From Acidaminococcus intestini DSM 21505 (lineage in GTDB: Bacteria; Bacillota; Negativicutes; Acidaminococcales; Acidaminococcaceae), in assembly GCF_000425045.1 (NCBI RefSeq), contig NZ_AULA01000005.1, positions 1 to 64,000 on the forward strand: a stretch of 64,000 bases of DNA, given 5' to 3'. Made by a program: the position numbers and the translations under genes. The notes under the pieces were generated by a model that worked only from the letters and a program-made list of their open reading frames with translations, was not told the DNA's origin and made no database searches. How positions within the stretch are numbered: the stretch's first letter is position 1; each line of letters opens with the position of its first letter. This document shows positions 35,516 through 43,450 of this stretch, piece by piece.

Positions 35516-36838
35516 TTATTTTGCTGTTTGACGCGCCAGCCATAAAGCCTGCTGTACCCGTTCCCTGGCCTGCCGAAGAGAAATTCCCTCAGTTGCGGCA
35601 AGCTGTGACAGGTCCTCATATTCTGCCTTTTCTCGCGATATACCGTAGCCGGAAGCCCGTTTGATATGAATTTGCTTTCCTTCAACAGAAATAGAATAGG
35701 TGGAACGCTCCATTTCGTAGCGGGAAAAAGGATATTCCCGGACGCCCAAGGTAGAGGTGTGGGCAAAGAGGGTCCGAACAAGGGCAGCCTTGTCCGTTTC
35801 TTCACAAAGGACCGTCAGGGCAAGGGCGGGGCGGGATTTTTTCATGTAGATGGGAGTCATGTAGGCGTCAAGAGCCCCGTTTTTGCGGCATGCTTCCATG
35901 GCAAACGCAGCTTCCTCGCCTGTCATATCATCAATTTGGCAGGTAAGATGCCATAAGCTGCGGACCTTTTCCCCCGTTTCTCCCAAAAGGGTACGGAGTA
36001 CATTGGCCACGGGATAGACCTTGTGGCCGAGTCCATAGCCAATGGCTTTTGTGGTCATGACGGGAAGGGGACCAAAGTGTTGAACGAAATGCTTCAGGAT
36101 GGCTGCTCCTGTCGGTGTGCATAGTTCCCCTTGAATGGTCCCGCCGTAGATGGGAATCCCTTCGAGCAGGTAGCCCGTGGCCGGCGCCGGTACGGGAAGG
36201 ATGCCGTGGGCGCAATGGACGAAGCCAGAGCCAATGTGGATGGGAGAGGCCATGATCTTTTCAGGCGCCAGATCATGGATGAGGTAGCAGGCCGCCGCAA
36301 TATCGGCAATGGCGTCAAGGTTTCCGACTTCATGGAAATGAATCTCCGAGACTGGTTTTTGATGGGCCCGACTTTCAGCTTCGGCAAGGGCATCATAGAC
36401 AGCAAGGACATCGGCCTTGACGGAATCTGTCAAATGAAGGTCCTTTACAATGGCTTTGATATCGGACAGGTTATGATGGGAATGGTGATGGTCGTGATGC
36501 CCAGGTTCCCTGTGTTCATGATGGTGTGTATGTTCATGGTGGTGCTCGTGATGCCCTGCGTCCCCGGTTGGTACAGGGCCCGTAGGAGAAAGGCCCGCAA
36601 GGGCTTCATGGTCCAGGACATCGAGGGTCTTTTCCTCCTTGCCACCGATTAGGACACGCATCATGAGTCCGGAAATTCCGCAGTTTTCCCCTCGAAGAAG
36701 GGTATAGGTAACGTTGGGGATGCCTATGGCATTCAGGCGGGGAAGGATTTCCTCTGGATGGGGATAAAGGGAAAGGAGGGAAGCTGTGATCATATCACCG
36801 GCAGCTCCCATAGAGCAGTCAAAATAGAGCAGTTTCAT
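35516..36838 (-). CDS. larC: Nickel-pincer cofactor nickel insertase LarC
   Basis: A 440-aa protein that inserts nickel into the pyridinium cofactor used by lactate racemase-family enzymes. It starts MKLLYFDCSMGAAGDMITAS, the LarC signature. A histidine cluster at about residues 96-122 (HHEHHHEHTHHHEHREPGHH and on) is a nickel store or chaperone region. Later motifs are HFHEVGNLDAIADIAA and CTPTGAAIL. In some lactobacilli LarC needs a programmed frameshift; here it is one continuous frame. It overlaps larB by 4 nt. No larA is in the window. Confidence 0.93.
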   Translation of the reverse strand: MKLLYFDCSMGAAGDMITASLLSLYPHPEEILPRLNAIGIPNVTYTLLRGENCGISGLMMRVLIGGKEEKTLDVLDHEALAGLSPTGPVPTGDAGHHEHHHEHTHHHEHREPGHHDHHHSHHNLSDIKAIVKDLHLTDSVKADVLAVYDALAEAESRAHQKPVSEIHFHEVGNLDAIADIAAACYLIHDLAPEKIMASPIHIGSGFVHCAHGILPVPAPATGYLLEGIPIYGGTIQGELCTPTGAAILKHFVQHFGPLPVMTTKAIGYGLGHKVYPVANVLRTLLGETGEKVRSLWHLTCQIDDMTGEEAAFAMEACRKNGALDAYMTPIYMKKSRPALALTVLCEETDKAALVRTLFAHTSTLGVREYPFSRYEMERSTYSISVEGKQIHIKRASGYGISREKAEYEDLSQLAATEGISLRQARERVQQALWLARQTAK

Positions 36839-37590
36839 GAGTTTGTTCCTTTCACATGGTTGATGAGGTGGGCCTGGTAGGCGGCACCAAATCCATTGTC
36901 GATATTGACGACGGACACGCCGCTGGCACAGCTTGTCAGCATGGCACAAAGGGCCGTGACGCCCTTGAAGTTAGCTCCATAGCCAACGCTGGTGGGGACG
37001 GCAATGACGGGACAGCGGACAAGGCCGCCGACAACGCTGGCAAGCGCGCCCTCCATGCCCGCAATGGCAATGATGACGGAGGCTTCCATCAAGTCATCGA
37101 GATGGCTAAGAAGGCGGTGGAGACCAGCAACGCCCACATCCTGGATGGCTTTGACCCGGTTTCCGAGCGCGAGGGCTGTGAGGCGTGCCTCTTCAGCTAC
37201 GGCAAGGTCACTGGTTCCGGCTGAAAGGATCAGGATGGTTCCATGCCCCGTTGGCTCGGGAAAAGAACCTAGGATGCCTATGCGTCCCGTCGCTTCGTAA
37301 TGGAGGGGCAGGGTCTTTTGAATCTGTTCGGCTTTTTCTTGGGACAGGCGGGTAATGAGGACAGGACTGTCACTTTCCTTTTTGAGGACTTGGGCAATGC
37401 CTTCAATCTGCGCGGCGGTTTTTCCGGCTCCGTAGATGACTTCCGGAATCCCTTGTCGCTGGCCCCGCTGCGTATCAACTTGGGCATAGCCCAAATCGAC
37501 AAAGGGTGCCTTGCGCAGGCTGAGGGAGGCCTCTTCAATGGACAGGGTTCCTTCCTTGACTTGCTGAAGAATCTTTTCAAGGGCAGCCAT
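36835..37590 (-). CDS. larB: Nickel-pincer cofactor synthase LarB (carboxylase/hydrolase)
   Basis: A 251-aa protein related to PurE AIR carboxylases. It carboxylates nicotinic acid adenine dinucleotide and releases AMP as the first step of pincer cofactor synthesis. The C-terminal half has ILSAGTSDLAVAEEARLTA, DVGVAGLHRLL, AGMEGALASVVGGL and VPTSVGYGANF, all LarB/PurE-like. The N-terminal 90 residues form the LarB-specific domain. It is coupled on both sides, overlapping larE by 1 nt and larC by 4 nt. Confidence 0.93.
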   Translation of the reverse strand: MAALEKILQQVKEGTLSIEEASLSLRKAPFVDLGYAQVDTQRGQRQGIPEVIYGAGKTAAQIEGIAQVLKKESDSPVLITRLSQEKAEQIQKTLPLHYEATGRIGILGSFPEPTGHGTILILSAGTSDLAVAEEARLTALALGNRVKAIQDVGVAGLHRLLSHLDDLMEASVIIAIAGMEGALASVVGGLVRCPVIAVPTSVGYGANFKGVTALCAMLTSCASGVSVVNIDNGFGAAYQAHLINHVKGTNS

Positions 37591-38333
37591 CAGCGCACCT
37601 CCAAATCCAGGAAGACCCCGTCATAGCGGGTTCGGAGCACGGCAAGGATATCCTCCCTGTGCTGTAAGAGCAGCGGGATCTGAGCTTCCTTTACCTGCAG
37701 CTTGGCACAGTCAGCAAAGAGCCGGACCCGAAAATCGGAAAGCCCAAGGCCCATGAGGTAGGTCTCCGCCCATTCAGTCCGTTCCAATTTTTCTTTCGTA
37801 ATGGGTTCCCCTGTGGGAATCCGCGTGGCAAGGCAGGCATAGGAGGGCTTGTTCCAGGTGGGAAGCCCTAGGGCCCTGCTTCTTTCCCGGATCAAGGATT
37901 TGGTAAGGCCGCACAGGCGCAGGGGTGAAAGGACGTCCAGTTCTGCAAGGGCTTTCATGCCCGGCCGATCGGAAGCGTCATCGGAGGCGTTTGTGCCGTC
38001 AAGGAGAAGATTGTAGCCGTCTTTTTTGGCGGCTTTCCAAATGGTGGAAAAAACGGCTTTCTTGCAAAAATAACAGCGGTCTTTCGGATTTTGGACAACG
38101 GTTTCATTTTGCAGGACATCAATGGGAAGGAGCGTGTGAGTAATGCCAATCTTTTTTGTCAGCGCTTTGGCCCCTTCCAGCTCAAAGCGGGGGACAAAAG
38201 CGGAATCAATCGTATAGGCATGGACAGACTGGGCATACTGGGCCGCGGCTGTCACAAGATAGGTAGAGTCCACACCGCCTGAAAAGGCAATGGCAACTCG
38301 GGGATGTGCCTCAAAAAAGGCTTTGAGGTCCAT
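37590..38333 (-). CDS. larE: ATP-dependent sulfur transferase LarE
   Basis: A 247-aa PP-loop enzyme that adds sulfur to the carboxylated pyridinium in nickel-pincer cofactor synthesis. The adenylation motif IAFSGGVDSTYLV is near residue 17. DRCYFCKKAVF and PSYACLATRIPTG supply cysteines; the latter one matches the sacrificial cysteine position of the Lactobacillus enzyme. I prefer the ATG preceded by AAAGGAGT at a normal distance over the GTG 9 nt upstream. It is the first gene of larE-larB-larC. Confidence 0.92.
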   Translation of the reverse strand: MDLKAFFEAHPRVAIAFSGGVDSTYLVTAAAQYAQSVHAYTIDSAFVPRFELEGAKALTKKIGITHTLLPIDVLQNETVVQNPKDRCYFCKKAVFSTIWKAAKKDGYNLLLDGTNASDDASDRPGMKALAELDVLSPLRLCGLTKSLIRERSRALGLPTWNKPSYACLATRIPTGEPITKEKLERTEWAETYLMGLGLSDFRVRLFADCAKLQVKEAQIPLLLQHREDILAVLRTRYDGVFLDLEVR

Positions 38334-38447
38334 GGGAATCACTCCTTTTTAAGGACTTTTTTCTGTCCCCATTATATCATTGATGAGCTGGATTTCAGGA
38401 AAAAAGAAGCGTGAATTTTTTTAGACAGGCCCTCTATCAATTAATGC

Positions 38448-38499
38448 GTTAACCATAGTAAAATGCTAGGTTGACTAAAGGCTGGCGGCGCCGTAGAGT
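38448..38499 (+). promoter_or_regulatory. BirA-like operator and promoter of bioY-bioD-bioA
   Basis: GTTAACC and GGTTGAC are separated by 14 nt (38448-38475), close to the biotin-repressor consensus TGTTAACC-N14/15-GGTTAACA. The right half overlaps the -35 box TTGACT, which has a -10 TAGAGT 17 nt later. Binding of biotinyl-AMP-loaded BirA would block transcription. Confidence 0.75.
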
Positions 38500-38527
38500 A
38501 AAAAGGATTTCGAATCGAGGTGAAACC

Positions 38528-39079
38528 ATGCAAACAAGAAATCTACGTGAACTCGTCCTCTCGAGCCTCTTTGTAGCGCTTATTGCCATCGGTGCCATTA
38601 TCCGTATTCCTCTTGGCTCAACGGTCTATACCCTACAGTTTTTAGCCACCCTTCTTGCCGGCGCCTTGCTAGGCGGCCGCTTAGGGGCGCTTGCTGTCCT
38701 GACCTATACGGTGATGGGCCTTGTTGGTCTGCCAGTCTTTGCTTCAGGGGGCGGCCCCAGCTACATCCTGCAGCCGACTTTCGGCTATCTTGTGGCTTTC
38801 ATGCTTCAGGCTTATGTTGGGGGAACGTACATCCGGCGCAGCGGCCCGATTACGTTCAAAAAGCAGCTGACAGCGCATCTCATCGGCCTTGTCATTGTTT
38901 ACACCGTAGGCATCGCTTATTTTTATGCAGTGAGCCGATATTTGCTGCAAAGCACCATGACTTTCGGTGTCATGCTTTGGTACTGTGCGGTGCTGCAGAT
39001 TGTCCCCGACCTTGTCATTTGTGCCGTGGCCGCCCTTATTGGGGAGCGGGCCTACCGGATCGGTCTTTGGATCAAGTAA
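38528..39079 (+). CDS. bioY: Biotin transporter BioY
   Basis: A 183-aa S-component of the biotin ECF transporter, with about six membrane segments. Motifs: AIGAIIRIPLGSTVYTLQFL, LLGGRLGALAVLTYTVMGLV and GLPVFASGGGPSYILQPTFG, the last being the BioY signature. AGGTGAAACC precedes the start. It is first in a biotin-regulated unit with bioD and bioA, so both uptake and partial synthesis are under one operator. Confidence 0.93.
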   Translation: MQTRNLRELVLSSLFVALIAIGAIIRIPLGSTVYTLQFLATLLAGALLGGRLGALAVLTYTVMGLVGLPVFASGGGPSYILQPTFGYLVAFMLQAYVGGTYIRRSGPITFKKQLTAHLIGLVIVYTVGIAYFYAVSRYLLQSTMTFGVMLWYCAVLQIVPDLVICAVAALIGERAYRIGLWIK

Positions 39080-39104
39080 AAAAGGAAAAGAAAGAAGGAA
39101 GAAC

Positions 39105-39791
39105 ATGGGAAGAGGATTGTTTGTTACAGGTACAGGAACGGATGTGGGAAAAACTTTCGTCACAGCCCTCATGGTGAAGAAACTGAGGGAGCATGGGTAT
39201 GACGGAAGCTATTATAAAGCGGCCCTGAGCGGAGCCGAAACAGGAAAAGACGGGGGACTGATTCCCGGCGATGCCCAGTTTGTGAAAATGGCGGCCGGGC
39301 TTTCCGAAGCGGCGGGGGATCTTGTGACCTATATCTACAAAGAGGCCGTATCACCTCATCTGGCCTCCCGCTGGAATAAGGATTCCATTGACCTTACAAG
39401 GATCCAGGAAGATTACGCCCGCCATTTGGCCCGTCATGACTATCTGACTATGGAAGGCAGCGGCGGCATTATTTGCCCTCTTTCTTGGGAATCGGAAAAG
39501 CGGCTGCTGCTCGAAGATGTAATCCTTGCCTTGAAGCTCCCTTGCGTCATTGTGGCGGACGCAGGTCTTGGAACCATCAATGCGTCGGTTCTTACGGCGC
39601 GTTATCTGAAGGAACGGGGAATCCGTGCAAAAGGGTTCTTCTTTAACCATTGGGATGAGACCGATCCCATGCAGCAAGATAATTGGGCCATGACAGAGGC
39701 GCTCACGGGGCTTCCCATCCTTGCCGGCATCAAGGACGGCGATAGGGATCTTTCCTTGTCTGCAGACCGCCTTGCCGCCCTATACGAATAA
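39105..39791 (+). CDS. bioD: Dethiobiotin synthetase
   Basis: A 228-aa ATP-dependent carboxylase that closes the ureido ring of dethiobiotin. The P-loop is VTGTGTDVGKTFVTALMV (about residues 6-23), followed by KAALSGAE and EGSGGIICPL, the conserved catalytic loops. The start ATG follows AGAAGGAAGAAC. An in-frame extension further upstream lies inside bioY and is not used. Confidence 0.93.
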   Translation: MGRGLFVTGTGTDVGKTFVTALMVKKLREHGYDGSYYKAALSGAETGKDGGLIPGDAQFVKMAAGLSEAAGDLVTYIYKEAVSPHLASRWNKDSIDLTRIQEDYARHLARHDYLTMEGSGGIICPLSWESEKRLLLEDVILALKLPCVIVADAGLGTINASVLTARYLKERGIRAKGFFFNHWDETDPMQQDNWAMTEALTGLPILAGIKDGDRDLSLSADRLAALYE

Positions 39792-39806
39792 GAAAGGAGC
39801 TATTCC

Positions 39807-41147
39807 ATGAATGATTATCAGCAGCGGGATCTTGCTCATATCTGGCATCCCTGCTCCCAAATGAAAGATTATGAAAGCCTGCCGCCCCTTTTTGTGGATC
39901 ACGCAAAAGGGGCCTGGCTCTATGATGAAAAGGGGAAGGCCTATCTTGATATCATCAGTTCCTGGTGGGCCAATCTCCTGGGGCATGGCAACCCCGTCAT
40001 CAATGAACGCATCAAGGCCCAACTGGAAAAGCTCGAACATGTGATCTTTGCCGGCTGCACCCATGAAGCGGCCATTACCCTTACAGAAAGGCTCCTGCCC
40101 CTTTTGCCTAAGGGGCTGACAAAATTCCATTTCAACGATAATGGATCTTCCTCGGTTGAGGCCGCCCTCAAGATTGCCTTCCAGTATCAACTCCAGACAG
40201 GCCACGGTGAACGGACCCGCTTCATGTGCCTTTCCGATGGGTATCACGGCGAGACCATCGGGGCCCTTTCCGTAGGGAGCATGGATCAATTTGCAAGGCT
40301 CTATCAGCCCATGATGATGGATAATATCCATGTAAAGGCCCCGGACTGCTACCGCTGTCCTTTTCATAAGACGCGGGAAAACTGCCAGGGAGACTGCATC
40401 CAGTACGCGGAGGAAACCTTTGCCCAATCTGCCAAGGAAACCTGTGCCCTCATCGTGGAACCACTCCTGCAGGGCTGCGCCGGTATGCGCGTTTATCCGG
40501 CTGTGTATCTGAAAAAACTGCGGGCGCTGTGCGATGCCTATAATGTGCTTCTTATCTGTGATGAAATTGCCACGGGATTTGGCCGGACGGGAAAACTATT
40601 TGCCTGTGACCATGCAGGAATCACGCCGGATATCATGACCGTTTCCAAAGGACTTACCGGCGGTTATCTGCCTATGTCCATCACGCTCACGACGGATGCT
40701 GTCTACAATGCTTTTTATGCGGATTACAGCGAGCACAAGGCTTTTGTCCACAGCCACACGTATGCAGGAAATCCTTTGGGCTGCGCGGCGGCTCATGGCG
40801 TCTTGGATGAACTTATGGACCATGGTGTCCTCAAAAAGGCCCAAACCCTTGCCCCCTGGCTTACGGAGCAGCTTACCCAGCGCGTAGGGGAACATCCCCA
40901 TGTCGGGGAAATCCGGCATATCGGACTGATCCATGCCTTGGAACTGGTGGCGGATAAAAAGAAGAAGACGCCGTATGATCCTTCCCGCCGCATGGGCTAT
41001 GAACTTTATCAGAAAGCGCTTTCCAAGGGGCTTTTGCTGCGGCCTTTGGGAGATGTGCTCTATTTCAATCCGCCCCTTACGATTTCCCGGGAAGAGCTGA
41101 CTTTTGCCCTGGATGTCCTTGAAGACGTACTCCAAAGCCTTTCTTAA
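39807..41147 (+). CDS. bioA: Adenosylmethionine-8-amino-7-oxononanoate aminotransferase
   Basis: PLP enzyme making 7,8-diaminopelargonate, 446 aa. The start HIWHPCSQMKDYESLPPL is diagnostic of BioA. Further motifs: DIISSWWANLLGHGNP, FNDNGSSSVEAALKIAFQY, ICDEIATGFGRTGKLFACDH and the PLP lysine in TVSKGLTGGYLPMS. AGAAAGGAGC precedes the ATG. Together with BioD it allows biotin synthesis from 8-amino-7-oxononanoate; bioF and bioB are not in the window. Confidence 0.95.
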   Translation: MNDYQQRDLAHIWHPCSQMKDYESLPPLFVDHAKGAWLYDEKGKAYLDIISSWWANLLGHGNPVINERIKAQLEKLEHVIFAGCTHEAAITLTERLLPLLPKGLTKFHFNDNGSSSVEAALKIAFQYQLQTGHGERTRFMCLSDGYHGETIGALSVGSMDQFARLYQPMMMDNIHVKAPDCYRCPFHKTRENCQGDCIQYAEETFAQSAKETCALIVEPLLQGCAGMRVYPAVYLKKLRALCDAYNVLLICDEIATGFGRTGKLFACDHAGITPDIMTVSKGLTGGYLPMSITLTTDAVYNAFYADYSEHKAFVHSHTYAGNPLGCAAAHGVLDELMDHGVLKKAQTLAPWLTEQLTQRVGEHPHVGEIRHIGLIHALELVADKKKKTPYDPSRRMGYELYQKALSKGLLLRPLGDVLYFNPPLTISREELTFALDVLEDVLQSLS

Positions 41148-41153
41148 GAGGCA

Positions 41154-41182
41154 TTGCACTCTTTGGCTCAAGCTCCTATAAT
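41154..41182 (+). promoter_or_regulatory. Promoter of the M24 peptidase gene
   Basis: TTGCAC and TATAAT are spaced by 17 nt, starting a few bases after the bioA stop. Confidence 0.7.
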
Positions 41183-41219
41183 AAGGGCCGTACCCTTGTA
41201 AAAAAGGAGCTGATGGAAA

Positions 41220-42455
41220 ATGGCCATCCTTGAACATGATGCCTTTATGAGTGATGAGCTGCGTCGTGTCCCCCTAAAGGAACTGACAAACCGTCTGGAT
41301 TCTTTCCGCCGCGTTATGACAGAACGCGACCCGGCATGGAAAATGGCGGTCATTACGGATAAAATCGATATGTATTATTTTGCGGGAACCATGCAGGATG
41401 GGGCCTTCATCATCCGGCCGGAGGATGCCATCCTCTGGGTTCGGCGGAGCCTTGCCCGGGCCAAAAATGAATCTCTCCTGCCGGAATCCATGCTTCGCCG
41501 CATGCACAGTTTTCGCCAGCCAGCAGAGTTTTACGGAAAAGATATACCGTCTGTCATCTATTTGGATAACAAGCATACCAGCCTTGAATGGCTGGGATTC
41601 TTCCAGAAGTATTTTCCCATGAAGCAGCAGCGGGACCTGACCCCTGTCCTTGCGCAGCTGCGCAGCATCAAGAGTGATTATGAACTGGAACTTTTGACGC
41701 GGGCGGGACGCATCCACGAACAGGTTCTGATCCATGATGTGGCCCCCTTCCTTCACGAAGGCATCAGCGAGGCGGAACTGGCCGTCCGTCTTTATCTCAA
41801 GATGCTCCTTCTGGGAAGCCATGGTGTGGCCCGGACCAATCGACCGACCGGGGAAGATGTCATTGGGCTGGCCTCTTTTGGGAAAAGTGCCCTTGTCCGT
41901 ACGGCCTTTGACGGTCCCGGCGGCACGGGCGGAACCTGCGTGGCTGTCCAGAGCATTGGGTCGGCCTTCCGTCTCCTTAAACGGGGTCGCCTTGTCTATC
42001 TTGATATTTCCTGCGGGGTCGATGGCTACAATACGGATAAGACCGTGGTCTATTACTATGGGGACCTGAATCGGGATCCTGACCGCGAAAAGATCCTGAA
42101 GGCCTATGCCTACTGTCTGGCCCTTGAAAAGGAAACCGTTTCCCTTTTGAAGCCCGGAGCTGTTTTTGGCGATGTCTATGATACGGTCATGGCACATTTT
42201 GATCCAGCCTACGAACCGTATTTCATGAATGGCGGCCGTTTCTTGGGCCACAGCATCGGTCTTGTTATGGATGAGACCCCCGTCATCACTCACGGTGTGA
42301 AGGATATGGTCAAGGAGAACATGGTCCTTGCCGTGGAACCGAAGATTGGCCTTCCCGGTATTGGCATGGTGGGCACGGAAAATACCTATTTCATTGGGAA
42401 GGATGGGCCTATTTGCCTTACGGGCGGCCCGGTTCCCCTTGCTGTCATCAAATGA
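41220..42455 (+). CDS. M24 family aminopeptidase (Xaa-Pro type)
   Basis: A 411-aa protein with an N-terminal creatinase-like domain (residues about 15-165) and a C-terminal pita-bread metallopeptidase domain. Probable metal ligands: two Asp in YLDISCGVDGYNTDKT (about 265-280), His in FLGHSIGLVMDETP and Glu in LAVEPKIGLPGIGMVGTENT. An internal TGGTCVAVQSIGS stretch is in place of the usual substrate loop, so the exact specificity (Xaa-Pro dipeptidase, aminopeptidase or a creatinase-like hydrolase) is open. It has its own promoter. Confidence 0.85.
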   Translation: MAILEHDAFMSDELRRVPLKELTNRLDSFRRVMTERDPAWKMAVITDKIDMYYFAGTMQDGAFIIRPEDAILWVRRSLARAKNESLLPESMLRRMHSFRQPAEFYGKDIPSVIYLDNKHTSLEWLGFFQKYFPMKQQRDLTPVLAQLRSIKSDYELELLTRAGRIHEQVLIHDVAPFLHEGISEAELAVRLYLKMLLLGSHGVARTNRPTGEDVIGLASFGKSALVRTAFDGPGGTGGTCVAVQSIGSAFRLLKRGRLVYLDISCGVDGYNTDKTVVYYYGDLNRDPDREKILKAYAYCLALEKETVSLLKPGAVFGDVYDTVMAHFDPAYEPYFMNGGRFLGHSIGLVMDETPVITHGVKDMVKENMVLAVEPKIGLPGIGMVGTENTYFIGKDGPICLTGGPVPLAVIK

Positions 42456-42520
42456 ACTCGCCAAAAAGGACACTCCGTGATACAATATAGGGCATGAGTC
42501 CAACCTGAGGGGGGAGCCTT

Positions 42521-42838
42521 ATGGCAGATGAAGAAACCTATATCCTGACAAAAGAGGATTTCCAGGAACAACAGGAAGTCATCAAGAAACAGATCCTGGG
42601 CAACACAAAACTGGAAGGCCGGGAAAAACGCATGGCCCTTACCGTCCTGGACGGAATCGGTCAATCCGTCATGGCTGGCGGCGTCCGGCAGCACGGGATC
42701 ACCAAACAGATGATGAAGGTGAGCCTGCCTATCTTTGGCAAGATGAGTGAGGATAAACGCCACAATGAAAAGGAACTGAAGGTCCTTCGGGCACTGACCA
42801 TGGTGGTATATGAGGCCCTTTATGGGAAACGCCGCTGA
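42521..42838 (+). CDS. Small soluble protein encoded with mntP, function unknown
   Basis: A 105-aa hydrophilic, mostly helical protein (MADEETYILTKEDFQEQQEV, then TKLEGREKRMALTVLDGIGQ). There is no signal peptide, cysteine or membrane segment. GGGGGGAGCC provides a ribosome site. The stop overlaps the mntP ATG by one base (TGATG), so it is translated together with a manganese exporter. I do not recognise a family. Its role may be tied to metal homeostasis, but this rests only on position. Confidence 0.72.
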   Translation: MADEETYILTKEDFQEQQEVIKKQILGNTKLEGREKRMALTVLDGIGQSVMAGGVRQHGITKQMMKVSLPIFGKMSEDKRHNEKELKVLRALTMVVYEALYGKRR

Positions 42839-43392
42839 TGACAGCACTGACGATTTTTCTCATTGCTGTATCCCTGTCGATGGATGCTTTTGCAGTTTCT
42901 GTCTGCGGCGGCATGCGCCTTGCCGAGGATCGGAAATTTAGGGGCGGCCTTCAGTACGGGGCTTGGTTTGGTATCTTTCAGGCTTTGATGCCTTTTTTAG
43001 GTTATCATTTGGGCCTGTATTTTGCCGCTTGGGTAGATGCCTATGCCCACTGGATCATTTTCTTGATCCTTTCCTGGATTGGCATTGGAATGATCAAGGA
43101 GGCACATGAAGAAGTCTCCTGCAAGGTCATTACAGGACCTTTGACGATGTTGGGCCTTGCGGTTGCTACCAGCATCGATGCCTTGGGCGTCGGTGTGGGC
43201 TTTGCCTTTGAAGGGCTCGACATTGGACCTACGGTCCTTGAAATTGGGACAATCACCTTTTGTTTATCCTTTATGGGCTGTGTTTTTGGATCCTATATTG
43301 GAATGAAAGGAAAAGCCAAAGCGGAATTGATGGGCGGCCTTGTACTTGTCGGCTTAGGGATAAAGAGTCTCCTTGGCCATTACTTTTTTTGA
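42838..43392 (+). CDS. mntP: Manganese efflux pump MntP
   Basis: A 184-aa protein with six membrane segments. The motif SLSMDAFAVSVCGGM (about residues 12-26) and the repeated-half motif ATSIDALGVGVGFA (about 110-124) carry the conserved aspartates that bind the ion in MntP (DUF204). There is no yybP-ykoY riboswitch in the short upstream region, so manganese control, if any, acts elsewhere. A terminator follows. Confidence 0.91.
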   Translation: MTALTIFLIAVSLSMDAFAVSVCGGMRLAEDRKFRGGLQYGAWFGIFQALMPFLGYHLGLYFAAWVDAYAHWIIFLILSWIGIGMIKEAHEEVSCKVITGPLTMLGLAVATSIDALGVGVGFAFEGLDIGPTVLEIGTITFCLSFMGCVFGSYIGMKGKAKAELMGGLVLVGLGIKSLLGHYFF

Positions 43393-43404
43393 GAGATTGA
43401 AAAA

Positions 43405-43450
43405 CCACGATCTGGACGCTTGAGTGCGTTCAAAGATCGTGGCTTTTTTT
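43405..43450 (+). terminator. Terminator of mntP
   Basis: CCACGATCT pairs with AGATCGTGG, and an inner GGACGC/GCGTTC adds weak pairing. It is followed by CTTTTTTT. The stem overlaps the end of the convergent dinB gene. Confidence 0.87.

Noticed and set aside
36480-36560. Simple repeat or CRISPR-like array in larC
   Set aside because: The repetitive CATGGTGATG-like bases encode the histidine tract of LarC; there are no regular spacers.
41274-42503. A 409-codon open frame antisense to the M24 peptidase
   Set aside because: The opposite strand carries clear M24 metal-binding motifs and a good promoter; the antisense frame has neither.
42456-42520. Manganese riboswitch before the mntP unit
   Set aside because: The gap is about 65 nt, too short for a yybP-ykoY element, and its conserved loops are absent.
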